Shown here piece after piece: positions 38,138 to 49,838 of a stretch of DNA of 64,000 bases (the first letter of the stretch is position 1; each line of letters opens with the position of its first letter). Source of the stretch: Chrysoperla carnea (lineage: Eukaryota > Arthropoda > Insecta > Neuroptera > Chrysopidae); contig NC_058341.1 in the NCBI RefSeq assembly GCF_905475395.1, positions 35,479,501-35,543,500 on the forward strand, written 5' to 3'. The notes beneath the pieces are model-generated. The model worked only from the letters and a program-made list of their open reading frames with translations, did not search any database and was not told the origin of the DNA. The position numbers and the translations under genes are program-made.

Positions 38138-38415
38138 GTGTGGGCCTTGTTACCCGTAAGATGGGTAATGCTGTGTCACCAGTCGTCGAATTAACAAAGA
38201 ACGATGATGAATACACATTAACTAGTTCATCAACATTTAAAAATGTTGTGCTAAAATTCAAACCTGATGTTGAATTTGATCAAGAGACACCCGATGGCCG
38301 AAAAGTGAAAGCTCTTATTAAAATCGATGGTAATAAATTAATTGAAACGCAAAAAGATGGTAGTGGCAAAGAAACACTCATCACTAGAGAATTTACTCCT
38401 GATCAAGTTAAAATG
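38138..38415 (+). CDS. FABP gene, common second coding exon
   Basis: Shared central exon of the fatty-acid-binding protein. It starts after a pyrimidine-rich acceptor (TTCTTTTCTTTTTACAG) with the last two bases of the split Gly codon. It then encodes 92 residues: VGLVTRKMGN (second cap helix), PVVEL, the DDEYTLTSSSTFKN strands, VLKFKPDVEFDQETPDGRKV, LIKIDGNKL, and ETLITREFTPDQVKM. The Arg in ITRE corresponds to the buried Arg (near residue 106 in mammalian heart FABP) that helps bind the fatty-acid carboxylate. It ends at donor ATG|GTAAGA (38416) in phase 0. It covers what are two exons in vertebrate FABP genes, so the vertebrate second intron is absent. It is the only copy of this exon in the window, so all three first exons must share it. 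An apparent in-frame start codon inside the exon is not the real start. Confidence 0.96.
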
Positions 38416-41048
38416 GTAAGATTATCGTTATAAATTTTAATATTTTATCGTTATCAATTTTAACATTCTACCGCGGGGTTGTTTTATTTCTCATTGAATC
38501 AATATGAATAAAATATATCTTGTCTCTGTTTTTTATATAAATCAAAAACTTTTTCCGACCTTATCGGTTTTTTTTTTATTAATAGTTTGCAAAATGTAAA
38601 GAATACTCAAAAATCACAATCCAATTCGTCCAATGATTAGATGTGTAGCTGTCGAGATACCACCGAAGTTTTCTCCAAATTAGATATGCTTGTATAGGAT
38701 TTGACAATTCATTAAACATATCCAATTTCTATATATATACGTAAAACTTGAGTGGAGAGGGTAGCAAAAAAAGTCGCCTATCTGGGCGATGTCTAGGCCT
38801 CTCGACCGTCGCGTACTTTGTACTGCGCATCAGGCTGTCTTTTGTTTTCAATTTTTTGTCTTTTTCAATCAATTTAAAGTTAAAGGAAAACATGTTTTCA
38901 ATTACTTAGTTTCTGCGTTTTTTATTTTTGATCCTCTTCAAGCTCTCATGAAAATTTAAAAAAGGGAAAATTTTTTTTACTCTCATTTCGATAATACTAG
39001 TGTACAAAATAATTTTTACCCAAAAAGTACACATATCGGGTTTGTGACAGTTTCATAGAAAACTTTCTATCTATTAATGAAATGAGCTCGAATTTTCGTG
39101 AATTTTGGATCTAACTACTCTAAAAATTCAAAAACTAAGACAATTATTAAACATTGCAACATGTAAACAACATAAAATTATGTTTTCTATTTGGATAAAA
39201 AATATTATGTGTAAATAATACCTATAGAAACACGATCAATTGGCCGTTTGACAAGTATATCACTGAATATATTTAAAAATTATTGCAGAAGCACTTGTAT
39301 TTAAATTCTTAATCCATATTTTTAATATAAAATTAGAAAATGGAAGTTCTTTAAAAATTTGAAGTAGATTGATTAGAACTAACAATAAATTGTACGATAA
39401 ATCATTGCAAAATTCAATTCAAAATATTTTTAAAATCACCGTCTCTAAAAATAACTTTTTATCAATTAAAATTGATAAGGGTGACTCAACTAAAAGTTCA
39501 AATATTAATTCACATTTTTTTTGTACAAGATAAGTAACAGACAGCTATAGTAACAAGATAATTAGTTTAAGTCTTATTTCTACTGCAAGTGGCTGATCAA
39601 TTTCAAAAATCAATAAAATTGATTTCAGATACATAATACTGTCCTTGAATTACAATAGGCGTGGTCCTTCGAAATTATGAGCAATCACTTTTTTGGAATG
39701 CTATGACAGATTAATGTACTTTTAAATAAGAATAGTAAATAAAAATTTTAATAGACAAGCGCTGGATTTGACGTTCTTGGTTTGGTATTCCAAAAATAAA
39801 GCCCCCAAAAAGACATACCTTGTGCTGTTTTCCACCGACTTATGGGAAAGTGAATAATTGTGATGAAAAAACGTTTGTAAATCCGTGATAACCCAAGACT
39901 TTGTTTTACTAATTTTAATAATGTACACCAATTTTCTTAAATAAAATCGATGATCGTAGAGGACCATTGCTAACTCTTTAGTATGCACTATCACTCCTGA
40001 CAAATTTCTTTCATCAGTGATTTAAGGTAGTGCGAGCGCCAAGGCAAGTTTAGACTTGTGGTTGAAATTATTTTTACCTTATTTTCAACTTCGATGATGA
40101 ATTTTATTATAACTTTATTGTATACAAAAAATAAGAATAATATTTTTCGATATCTGCTTTGGTTTTCGAAATAATAATAATTATTGATAATTAATCAAAA
40201 ATCTCAATTTTCGATATTATTAAAAATTACTAGAGATATCGAAAAATTTGATTCGTACTTTTGGTCTTTAAATTCATACATCCTTAATTAGTAGGGTACA
40301 ACGGGTTTTTTTTTTGTTTCAATAATTTATTAATGTTTTAACTTTAATTAAAATAGTTTTTTTTTTAATTTCCATCGACTAGCTTTGGTGAAATCTATTC
40401 AAACATATCATCTATCTACCGTTTTTCCATAACTCCAATGTTAAATATGACTACTTTTGAAGTCATTTATTTATATAAATAATCCCTCCCCCTTAGTTCA
40501 ACTTCATATAAAAATTCGAACCTTTTATCCAAAACTGCCCTGGCGCACGTACAACCTTAACTTGAATTCAGACGATTTTTGTTAACTCTAAAAATTGAAT
40601 GCAAAGTTTTTTTATTTCTGATAAAAATCGATCCAGTTTACTACACTTAGTCAGATACTGTGCGTCGCCAGTTTTTTACCTTTTGTCACTTATCCTAGGC
40701 CCTGCGATTATCTATTGCAGTATTTTTATAAGATATTTTAAAAACTGCATAAATTATTTTTTTGTTCAATTCTACTTAGAAAATGTTGAAAGTGAACTAT
40801 TATTAATAGAGTAGAAAATTTTAAAAATGAAATACAAAATTATTTCAATTACAATTTCTTAATTTGTTTATAGAAAAATAATCTAGAATTGCACAATTTA
40901 TGTCGAACTACACACAAAATTTTCAATTGTGTATTAGCTAGATAATAGTCTGTTTTCATGACTTTTAAGCCTGTCTTATTACTTAGAATAATTATAATTT
41001 ATCATTTTTATCAATTTTTATAAACATAAATTTTTATTTCTGTTTTAG
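38416..41048 (+). other. FABP last intron
   Basis: 2.6-kb phase 0 GT-AG intron (GTAAGA...TTTTAG). It contains a short repeat at 40025-40110 that recurs at 43049-43133. A minus-strand open frame at 39722-40003 shows no family resemblance. The position corresponds to the third intron of vertebrate FABP genes. Confidence 0.8.
40025..40110 (+). repeat. Short repeat in the last FABP intron
   Basis: GCCAAGGCAAGTTTAGACTT, then GTGGTTGAAATTATTTTTAC and CTTATTTTCAAC, is nearly identical to 43049-43133 in the same orientation, 3 kb downstream of it. Confidence 0.75.
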
Positions 41049-41102
41049 GTGATGACGGTCGATAACGTTACTGCCACTCGAATTTACTCAATAGTTGCTT
41101 AA
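41049..41102 (+). CDS. FABP gene, last coding exon and stop
   Basis: Terminal coding exon, following acceptor TTCTGTTTTAG. It encodes 17 residues, VMTVDNVTATRIYSIVA, then TAA. The R-x-Y of TRIY matches the conserved Arg-x-Tyr (126/128 of mammalian heart FABP) that contacts the fatty-acid carboxylate, so the ligand-binding trio is complete together with the Arg in the preceding exon. The exon is in phase 0 with 38415 and closes the last beta strand of the barrel. The length fits the family's final exon. It is followed by a short AT-rich 3' UTR with two groups of poly(A) signals. Confidence 0.95.
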   Translation: MMTVDNVTATRIYSIVA

Positions 41103-41123
41103 GTGTGTGCACAATTATATTAT

Positions 41124-41471
41124 AATAAAATATTTTGCACGTTTATATTTTTTAATTCAATGAAGAATGCTGAAACATAAAATAATGGAGTGATAAAAAA
41201 TTATTTACACTTTTTTGATTAATATCAAAAGCAACACATTTTTTTTTTTTAGATAATCAATAATTATTAATTAATTATATTCTCAAAAATAAATTAATTA
41301 AACATAATAATCTATTATGATTATGATTATTATTATTAAAGTATTGTTAATGCTAAAAATTTATATACCAATATATATTTGTCGTTCGTAATATTTATTA
41401 ATTTTTTGTATTCTTGTGTAATTTGTATTGGTAATGAAAACACTATCGAAAAATTATATCAATAAAATAAA
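41124..41471 (+). terminator. 3' UTR with poly(A) signals of the FABP gene
   Basis: A first AATAAA lies at 41124-41129, 22 bases after the stop codon. Two overlapping AATAAA copies lie at 41461-41471, followed by a T-rich stretch from about 41486. The distal pair, with its downstream T-rich run, is the better candidate for the main 3' end. Both are sequence matches only, and AATAAA is common by chance in DNA this AT-rich. Confidence 0.55.
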
Positions 41472-42467
41472 TTTATAAAATTATTTCTTTTTTAAATTTT
41501 TAACCCTTTTTTATTACCTTTATTATTCGGAGAAGAACTGCCCTTTGATATTAAACATATCACTAATGACGTCAAGCAATCAAAGCCATCGTTGGATGCC
41601 TGGAAGATGGGAAACATCGACTATTTTGTATAGAAACTATCAAATGATGGTTTAAGAATATGAATATGGCATAGTCAAAAACCAATCAGATGAATGAATC
41701 TTTATAACATAGTATAGGTATTTTAATTATATAGTCGAGGAAACGAAGCACTGAAGTTTGAAAATTTGAACAATAAGACAAATTTGAATGCGGTTTTCTG
41801 TAATTGCATTTTAAATTGATCGTAAATACAAAATTCACAATTTGGTTAATAGTGATGAAAATGATTCCAAACTTGTTATTCGGGAGTGTTTGTGGTTGAT
41901 TTTTGAAAGAATTGGTCTACGAGATATCTGATGCCCAGGATGACCAGGGTGTCTGCCGCCTCTTGGAGTTTTCGGTAAATTCGTTATATAATCAGTCCAA
42001 ACTCGTAACTCGGGGGTTTTTGGGATCGTTGATCACGGATATGGCAACGAAATTGCCATTTACTATGGGCACCAGGTACCAGGTACAGATTCTGTCGCGA
42101 TATTCGATTTTATTACGAATTTCCCGAAAAATCCAGGAGATAACTAGGATGCCGTTTGCTCTGGGTACCATTTAATTTGGACAACACTTCTGTCGCGATA
42201 TTCGTGTTCAGCGAACCCATTTTTTATGCAAATTTCATATTTTTAATTTCTTGTAAATCAATTGAGATCACAATGTTTCCTAAAGGTCTTTCTTGTTCAA
42301 ATTTTTCAAACGACTGTTTTTAGTGTTTTGTTTCCGCGACTAATATATACATATATAAACATAATATTTAATTTCAAAATAAACCAAACTGATCAACCAT
42401 CCATTTTGAATATATATATTGTATAAATGTATAACCCATAGAATATATAACCTTACGGAGTATAACC

Positions 42468-42537
42468 GCATGTTGGTTCAGTAGTGGAATGCTCGCAGAC
42501 CACGAGGGCGGTTCGGGCTTGATTCACGTACAATGCG
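42468..42537 (+). pseudogene. tRNA-Gly-like sequence (pseudo-tRNA or SINE head)
   Basis: The 70-nt sequence reads GCATGTTGGTTCAGTAGTGG, then AATGCTCGCAGACCACGAGG and a degraded T arm (TTCGGGCTTGATTC), ending CAATGC. It follows eukaryotic tRNA-Gly closely in the A-box region (TGGTTCAGT.GT.GAAT.CTCGC), and the ends can pair GCAT/ATGC. The anticodon loop would be AGACCAC (ACC). The anticodon stem and B box carry mismatches, so it is probably not a working tRNA. Confidence 0.6.
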
Positions 42538-42606
42538 TATATTTCTGTTATTTAATATGTATTTGCCATGAGGAGCCAACACAGATTTTTTTTTTAAATT
42601 CAAAAA

Positions 42607-42790
42607 GTCGTAGCACAGGAGCTGCGTTAGCTAAGCGAATTCCCTCAGAGATTGAAAATAACACATTTCTCTTAAAATCGAATATGTCATTTTTAGTTTT
42701 TTAATATTTTTATTTCAAAAATTAAGCTTCTATAGAAAAATCATAAGAATACTTTTCTCCTTAAAACTGATTCAAAAATACAAAAATATT
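42607..42790 (+). repeat. Dispersed repeat, second of a pair
   Basis: CGTAGCACAGGAGCTGCGTT, then AGCTAAGCGAATTCC and TCTTAAAATCGAATATG, matches 30085-30290. It lies shortly downstream of the tRNA-Gly-like sequence, so the two might form one composite retroelement. This is unproven. Confidence 0.7.
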
Positions 42791-43048
42791 TGTTATTTAA
42801 AATAAATTTAAAACTTTGTATTTTGCACCCTCCCCCCCAAACCATGTAGACCATGTATATCGTTAGTCAGATACTTTAAAAATGTATTTTTCAAAGTATC
42901 AATGTTGCGAAAATAAAGAATCTATTGCACATTTCGTTTACAAATTGATGCAATTTAGTACAGCATTATTTTGAATATACTATTTAATTCATTCTGAAAT
43001 GCAGCTGTCCTGGCAGTAATGTAAATATAGTTGCATATACTTATTTTA

Positions 43049-43133
43049 GGTAGTCAGGAGTGCCAAGGCAAGTGTAGACTTGTGGTTGAAATTATTTGTA
43101 CCTTATTTTCAACATTTATATTGAATTTTTGTG
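43049..43133 (+). repeat. Short repeat, second copy
   Basis: TGCCAAGGCAAGTGTAGACT, then TGTGGTTGAAATTATTTGTA, is the downstream partner of 40025-40110. It is non-coding. Confidence 0.75.
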
Positions 43134-43327
43134 TATGGAAGATACATTGTATCAGAGACTATATCTTACCGATATATACTCTGCATTGTATCGACAAAAG
43201 CGCACTATTGTTCGCAAAAATTACAATTAATTTTTACTGCTCCAAATTTTAAAATATATAAATGTAGTTTGCTATATTTTTTTTCTGTGGAGAGGAAAAT
43301 ATTTTCAACCATATTTTCTATAAATTC

Positions 43328-43499
43328 CTGGCATACAGTCTAAGTAAAAGTAAATACCTACTGTAAATAATAAATAAAATATAATTTTAATTAAAAAATC
43401 CTTGTTGGGTAAAAATTGCTGGCATACTGTCTTTAGTAAATGTAAATTCCTTAGCTGTAAATAATTATCTTAATTAAGAAATCCTTGTTGGGTTAAATG
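43328..43499 (+). repeat. Two-copy tandem duplication (81-91 bp units)
   Basis: CTGGCATACAGTCTAAGTAA...AATCCTTGTTGGGTAAA (43328-43418) is followed directly by CTGGCATACTGTCTTTAGTA...AATCCTTGTTGGGTTAA (43419-43499). The second copy has a deletion in its AT-rich middle. Confidence 0.85.
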
Positions 43500-44250
43500 C
43501 CAGAAAAAACGCTAAATCTAAATATTTACCACTAGCGCATGTATTCTTATCAGATAAAGGCCATGCATAAAAGTGTGTACCTAGAAAGCAAAAATGCATT
43601 GATTTTTGTTCTACTGCAAGTAACGTAAATATAATTTTGGCAGGAATGTAAATAAAATTGTATACCTACATTAATAATAGCTAATTTTATTAACGATTTC
43701 TGTTTTAACTGAGCTTTGATTTATACATTGACCAGTATCAATCAATTATTGAAAGTCAACTGATACAACCTATTTGCTCAAGATCGAAGCATTTTTGTCA
43801 CAAATTGTTTTTCTAATACCTCTCTTACACTCGAACTAATATCTAGAATTGATTGATTTGTTCAATTCATTCTCTGCATCATGCTTTATTATTAACACTG
43901 TTTTGATTTACAGTCAACTCGACAGTAACGTCATTTCAATTGCATATACTCACTTGAGTATTTGCATGTTACGTGAGTTTAGAAATGGTGGCTAGCATCA
44001 GTTATTGATTACAAATCAACCACCGCAACCAAAGTTGTAAATTTTTCAATTTACGGATAATTTTAGCCATACATTGCGTATACTGTAGAGTAGAAGTCGC
44101 GGTAAACATGGATCATATTATATTTTTAATTTGAAATCATAATTCTTAACATCTACTTGCAGCCAATTTAACTTTGCAAAGTACTCCTAATACGAGGTAA
44201 AATATGATCTGTTGATAAACGTTAAAGACGGATTACAAGCAACTCCTCTC

Positions 44251-44299
44251 GTTCCGTATCCGAAAAATTCGTCGGGGGTTTTGTAAATTTCACTTGTAC
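44251..44299 (+). repeat. ACCCC-type repeat (family C), 3' fragment
   Basis: TCCGTATCCGAAAAATTCGT, then CGGGGGTTTTGTAAATTTCA, is the tail of the family represented by 18034-18376. Confidence 0.65.
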
Positions 44300-44312
44300 A
44301 TATTATAAGTAA

Positions 44313-44568
44313 CCAGTGGCAGATTTAAGGGATGTCAAAGGAGCAGTTGCCCACAAAAAAATGGGGAACAAGATATAAAAGGGCGCAAATTCCATAAATG
44401 AATTGAAATTGGAGGAAATTGAAATGAAGGCGAAAAGAAATAGGGGGAAAAATGTAAATTTTATGGAAGGGTACCACAAGGGGGCACCAATTGAATTAAC
44501 GAAGACGAAGAATACGACCATGTTTATAGATTTTTTCCACTGGGTTTTTATCCTTAAATTCGCCACTG
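44313..44568. mobile_element. hAT-like miniature element
   Basis: The ends CAGTGGCAGATTTAAGG and (reversed) CAGTGGCGAATTTAAGG are 16-of-17 inverted repeats of the hAT type. Flanks ATAAGTAA and TTAAGGCA agree at 5 of 8 positions, as for a decayed 8-bp duplication. The 256-bp body has open frames on both strands (44303-44611 minus, 44403-44618 plus) that resemble no protein. Confidence 0.7.
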
Positions 44569-46149
44569 TTAAGGCAAGTTTCACCACTACTGTTAAATCC
44601 GGACAGCTCACACATTAATTAACTGCTTAACATTGGCTTCTGCTTATGTACCACTATATTTAAGAAATACTGATCGTTTGCGACTAAACAGTTCTTATTC
44701 ATGATCTTTTAAGGGTGTGCCCATGAATAGAACTAACGTAAAGCATTGATCGTAAAAAGTTTTTTTCTATTTCTTTGGTATGTAATCTGCTTTGCAATAA
44801 CGTAAATACAGTTGCATATATATTTAGTTAAGTCTACATACGTAGCTGAGGCTCAAACCCGTTTAAAAAAGAAACAGTTTAAGCAAATGCGTATAGATGG
44901 CAGAGTACTAACTTTAGTATAAAATTTTAAATACACACATCGTCAATAATAAAAATAACGGGATATACATACATGCAGGCACAAGCTACTACACTCACCA
45001 TATCTTTTCTCACTTTTGATTCGCAACATAGTAATAAGAGTAAAAGGAAAAGCAATACAATGTTTTATAGTGTGTTACAAGCATCCGAATATACACACAC
45101 ACATTTAATTTCTACGATAGTTTTATTCATCATGTCTGCCGAAATCATGTTGCCAGTTTAGCTGGTTGTAAACACAGTGAATAAGTAACTTTTTTGAAAA
45201 AAAAAATAATTTTTTTTTTTTGAATCTGTCATATAAAAAAATTAAATATATTGTGTGATTTTAAACTCAGGGTGCATCCAAATTTGTGTTTTTTTTGTGT
45301 TATTGAAAAAGTGATATGTTTATTTATGTGTTTTGAGTGTGACATTTAAAAAATAATGTTTTATTTTGACATTTCTAATGTGACAACTACTATAGGATAC
45401 ACTTTTAATATAAAACAATTGAATTCGTAAGTTAATTAGTAATTTAAACTAAGTCATATAAGTCATTCGAAATTTTTTTTTATATCAAATAATTAGAATG
45501 TATATCGCGTATATCGATTTCTAAAATTGTTAAGATATCTTCTTTTTTTTTAAATTATGGAACGCAGTGAAACCTACTTGAAGGGAAAATGACATAAAAT
45601 TAGAAATCTTCATATCAGAGATAACAGCTTATCAAACAGTGATACCATTTATTTTTTACTCCTCAAAGTCATTTGTACAAAAACAGTCAAAAATGTATAG
45701 GTAACGAACTTTGTAACCCATGTTTATTTTTAAAAGACCCTAACCTAAGTTAACCTTTTATTATTTTAATCCTATGGTATTTTTAGAAAGTCTTAAATAT
45801 CGTTGGTAACTGTATTATGATTTAAAAAAACATTCTTGGTCTAATTTTATCAAATAATATTCCACGTATGAATATTTTAAATTTTTTTTTCAAATTTTTG
45901 AATTTTAAGTCCGGAAGTTTTTCACAGGTTTCAATTGAGAATTTTTTCGAACATTTTAAATTCAAATTCACATTACTGATTAAGTTGGTTTTTGAGAAGC
46001 CGTATGAAATGAATTTATAAAAAGTTGAGTGTATTTGCATGTTAACCTGCGGAAACATAATTTCGATAGTTATATAAATTAAGCCCTTATAACAAATTAA
46101 AAGCTTTTCCCAGAAGCATGGTGCCATTCTTGGCAAGCTCGTCGAGGGC

Positions 46150-46960
46150 CTAGTATTGTATAAGACACCTTCAATATCCTGAATGGCTACCGAAGTATTA
46201 AGTAATATTGTTTAAGGTCCAAAGGTTTCTCTATTATCTCTACATATCGTGAGTGTAGACCTGACTCGACAGACTTGTCCTAATAGACTTGTCCAGAAGT
46301 ATCTCCAGTGTTTTAAGTAGAAACGATGAGTGTTATTGTTTCGAAAAATTTTAGCGGTACGTTGGTAGAGTCGCCCTACTTTAGGTATAGATATGACTTT
46401 GACCTAACTTCATTTCCTAAGGTTGATCAGATTTATGCCTTATAGATGACTCCTATGCGGATTTCTTTTCCTTTGTCATAAATGCTAAGCAAAATCTCTC
46501 CAAAGCCGTAATAGATTTCCACTTGGTTTTTCACTGTTTTGATTTTTATCTACTGCTTCCAAATCTTTAACTATATCCAATCGTGGATTGATAATGTTGG
46601 GGGGCTACTCATTTTAATAAGTTCGAGTTCCTTGAAATAGCCTAGAATCCACTATCTTCTCATATCCGTCTACCTTTTCGGCGACTAAGGTGTTCTGATT
46701 TTTGATTTCTGAAAGGTTTTGAATTAAATGTGACCCTGAACTGTCCAACATCTTGTGAATTCGAAGATATTATAAAATTTTCCCATATATCTCCGTGCTA
46801 CCTTTGATAGAGCCGTGTCGAAGTTCTTCTATTTATCTGATGGTATCTGAATAGCGTACTTAGAGATTATAAACTTCATGTCGATGAAAGGATTTCGTTT
46901 TCCTCTTCTTTAAAATAAAATATCGCTATTTCCTGCGTTTGTATCTGTATTTTCAAGCTC
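46150..46960 (-). pseudogene. Jockey-like LINE reverse-transcriptase relic
   Basis: On the minus strand, in shifting frames, the sequence gives VISIPKVGRLYQRTAKIFR (compare V.FIPK.GR..Y..AK.FRP of Jockey-group LINEs). It continues with KSVESGLHSRYVEIIEKPLD (compare GKSTETALH.LV..IE..L) and then VAIQDIEGVLYNT (compare FLDIEGAF.NT, the reverse-transcriptase motif with the first catalytic Asp). These follow in the right order. Stops and frameshifts are many, so it is non-functional. The upstream part (46400-46960) is decayed linker. Assignment rests on motifs read by eye. Confidence 0.7.
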
Positions 46961-47446
46961 AAGATTAATCCAAGAATAAGCTCTATTTAAGAAAATGTAA
47001 AACGTTAACCTGCAAATAGACATCTTGTTATAAAATGGCATTCCATATGAGATGTGTTGCCTAGAGTGATGTTACACAGTCGACTCACCATTTTTTAAAT
47101 GTATTTAAATTTTCAATATTTTAAAGGGGATATAGCATTTTAAATTGTAGTACCTGTCTCAATAAACGAATGTACTTACTATGTTATTACCATTTGTATT
47201 TCTAAACATGTGATTCAATTTTTTTGATCGTAAAACAACTCTTTTATCCTTATTTGTCAGTTTTAGCCATAAATGGACATAATATTCTATTTTGCATATT
47301 ATATTATTAGTATCTAACAATGTAGTAAAAATAATTATTATCATGTTTGGAATAAGCTAATTAGGTTGACCTCAAAGTGGATTTTATTTTAGTACCTTTA
47401 TTTACTACTTAAAAAAAGAGCTTAATTTCGAAATTTTTCTTAAAGA

Positions 47447-47932
47447 CAAGTGAAATTTACAAAAATTAGAAACCGTGGACAAATTTTTCGGGTACGTAAC
47501 CCTAAACTCGCTTTTAAAAAATATCTAAGAACAGTCTACCTTTAACTTTATCTTAGTCTATCGAAGAGTTACCTTTTTCCTTAGAGCCTTCTCCATAAAA
47601 GAACCAATTTTGAGGATCATTGCTTATATTTTAGTTGTTCCGGTTACGGAAGTCTAAATTCGTACTTGAAACATAGTTATGAACATTCTCCATTAAATTG
47701 CCTTTCAAACGAAAAAAAAATCTAGATCGGTTCATCCGTTAAGGCGCTACGATGCCACAGACAGACAGACATACAGAATCACAAACAGAAAGACAGATAG
47801 ACAGACAGACAGATAGAGAGACAGACAGGCAGATAGACTGACAGACAGACAGACACACAGACAGACAGACAGACAGACACAGACAGACACACACACAGTG
47901 GTCAAACACCCCTTTTTTTGATTTGGGAGGTA
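47447..47932 (-). repeat. ACCCC-type repeat (family C), long reverse copy with GACA microsatellite
   Basis: It starts AAGTGAAATTTACAAAAATT and ends CAAACACCCCTTTTTTTGAT, the mirror image of 18034-18376. Between 47757 and 47896 the element's short CAGACAGA tract has grown to about 140 bp. A minus-strand open frame here (47747-48040) is a translation of the microsatellite and not a gene. Confidence 0.8.
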
Positions 47933-48728
47933 AAAAATAATAGGAGTCTTTTTGAGTATCAGAATGTACGAGAAGGATATCGGAGTGAAGTGATAGCTGC
48001 TATTAAAAAGCATTACCAACGTGGGCGATTTTAAATACAAATTTTTAGGTTCATTTCGAAGAGGTAACGTTTGGTAATTTTCATCAGTTTTATAAATTTT
48101 TTAGAAAATTCTTTCTTATAATAAAATAAAATCTTTAGTTCGGAGTGACTTTGGGAAAAATTTTAAAATTATGTTAAACCGTTCAATATAGAATTTCATA
48201 AAGAAACTATGATCGCAAAAAATTAAATACCTAATGTACTTAGTTAGGTATTAAATGAAGGTACCAACATTAATTCGAATTTTGTGATTTAGTTAATAAA
48301 ATTTCATATGTTTATGAGTTTGCGATTAATTTTAAGTGTTTATGATTTGGATTATAAATTTTTTTAAAGTAATTAGTACTCTTATCAGACTTTATGTGGG
48401 TACTTATATTTGCAATAATATTTTTAATAATATTATTTTACTGATTATAATGGTATAATGTTTATTTATATGATTTTGATAATATCGAACTTGAATTCGT
48501 GAACACATTAATTTTGAGGCCCAATCATTAGTAAAAACTTCATCAAATTGGATGGCATACTAAACCGATTTATAATATACTTTGCCGATTTATAATATGT
48601 ATTGATAATTTTTTAACGTTTTGTTAATTCTCTAATATTATGTTTTTTTCTTAAGATAAAATTTTTTTTTAAATACTTAATTAGAAGTTTTAAAATAAAT
48701 ATTATTTTTTTAAAAATTTTTTATTTTT

Positions 48729-48775
48729 AACACCCGGATTAAAAAAAAGGGTGTTATAAGTTTGACCGCTATGTT
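48729..48775 (+). repeat. ACCCC-type repeat (family C), 5' fragment
   Basis: AACACCCGGATTAAAAAAAA, then GGGTGTTATAAGTTTGACCG, is the family head, cut off after about 45 bases. Confidence 0.7.
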
Positions 48776-49639
48776 TTATGAAAGAAAATTTATTATTTTT
48801 GGCTGTTTGTAACTTAGTTTGACTTAACTTTGTAACTTGGCATACATTTTTGTTTTCTTTTTATAAACATTTTTTTTTCAATAATAATAATAATAATAAA
48901 TAAATAAAATATGCATACTTAAAACCTGTTCTATAATATTTTTATTATATCAAAATATATTGCATTTTTATAATTTTATATTAAATAAAAAAATGTTTGC
49001 AAAAATATTTATGTTTTTAAAAATTTGTTTATATATTTTGTTAACTAGAAAGTGATTACAAACATCCGTTTAACATTTATAATTTTTTTAGCGTATCAGT
49101 GTTTTTTTTTTGCAAAGAATTTCATTTTGTATACATCATTCAATCTATTAGAATATGCAAATTAGTTGTCAACCATATTCTAAAAAGTAGAAGCTATTAA
49201 TGATTAACAGGTAATAGCCTACAATGTCAATTTATTTTAATTAAAAAGATAATGGCTACATTTATCAGTAAAATAGGCAATTAAAGTTTTCTTTATTAGA
49301 GTCCTCAAAAAGCTAATAAATTCACTTCGAATGGTTAAATATATATGTCTAAATTTTCTATCAATATATAAACTTAAAAATTTGCGATGATCTTCAAAAT
49401 CGATTCAGTTTGGAAAAGGCAAGACATATAATTTTAACATATAAATCATTACTATGGAAATGAATGATCAAATAAACATGACTCAATTCATTTCGAAAAG
49501 TGAAATGGTAAAATAATTAGGTAATTCAAAACAATAATTCAAAAGAACAAAGTCAACTCAAATATTTTAATTTCAATTAAAATATTTCCAAAAAATTCTC
49601 CCAAAAAATGATAGCTTTCTAAGTATCTTTACCATCACT

Positions 49640-49838
49640 TTGATTAATGAAGGAGTGTTATAAGTTTAAAGTGTTTAGTAAGTCTGTGTGTCCGTGTGTT
49701 TCTCAGTGCATCGTAGCCCTTAAACGGTCGAACCGACTTGATTGACAACATTTTATAGCTAAGTTTCCAAAAATCGATTTGCAAAAAATAAATCGCATTT
49801 GTCGGGGGTTTTTTAAATTTTGTAAATTTCACTTGTTT
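49640..49838 (+). repeat. ACCCC-type repeat (family C), short copy
   Basis: AGTGTTATAAGTTTAAAGTG near the start, a GTGTGTCCGTGTGTTTCTCA tract, ATCGTAGCCCTTAAACGGTC, and the end TTGTAAATTTCACTTGTTTT. The middle of the family is deleted. Confidence 0.75.

Noticed and set aside
38140..38433. Common FABP exon read as a stand-alone 97-residue gene
   Set aside because: It begins at a GTG after a splice acceptor and runs past the donor at 38416. The family alignment requires the upstream exon and the exon at 41049.
39722..40003. 93-codon minus-strand frame in the last FABP intron
   Set aside because: I looked for transposase or reverse-transcriptase motifs and found none. There is no credible promoter or splice context.
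41903..42175. 90-codon frame downstream of FABP
   Set aside because: It contains an internal near-repeat (TCTGTCGCGATATTCG twice) and reads like dispersed repeat DNA. It shows no protein family match.
45822..46136. 104-codon minus-strand frame
   Set aside because: It is next to the LINE relic but does not continue its reverse-transcriptase motifs. It is Lys/Phe-rich with no recognisable domain, so probably chance.
47747..48040. 97-codon minus-strand frame rich in Cys, Val and Ser
   Set aside because: It is a translation of the (GACA) microsatellite inside a family C repeat.
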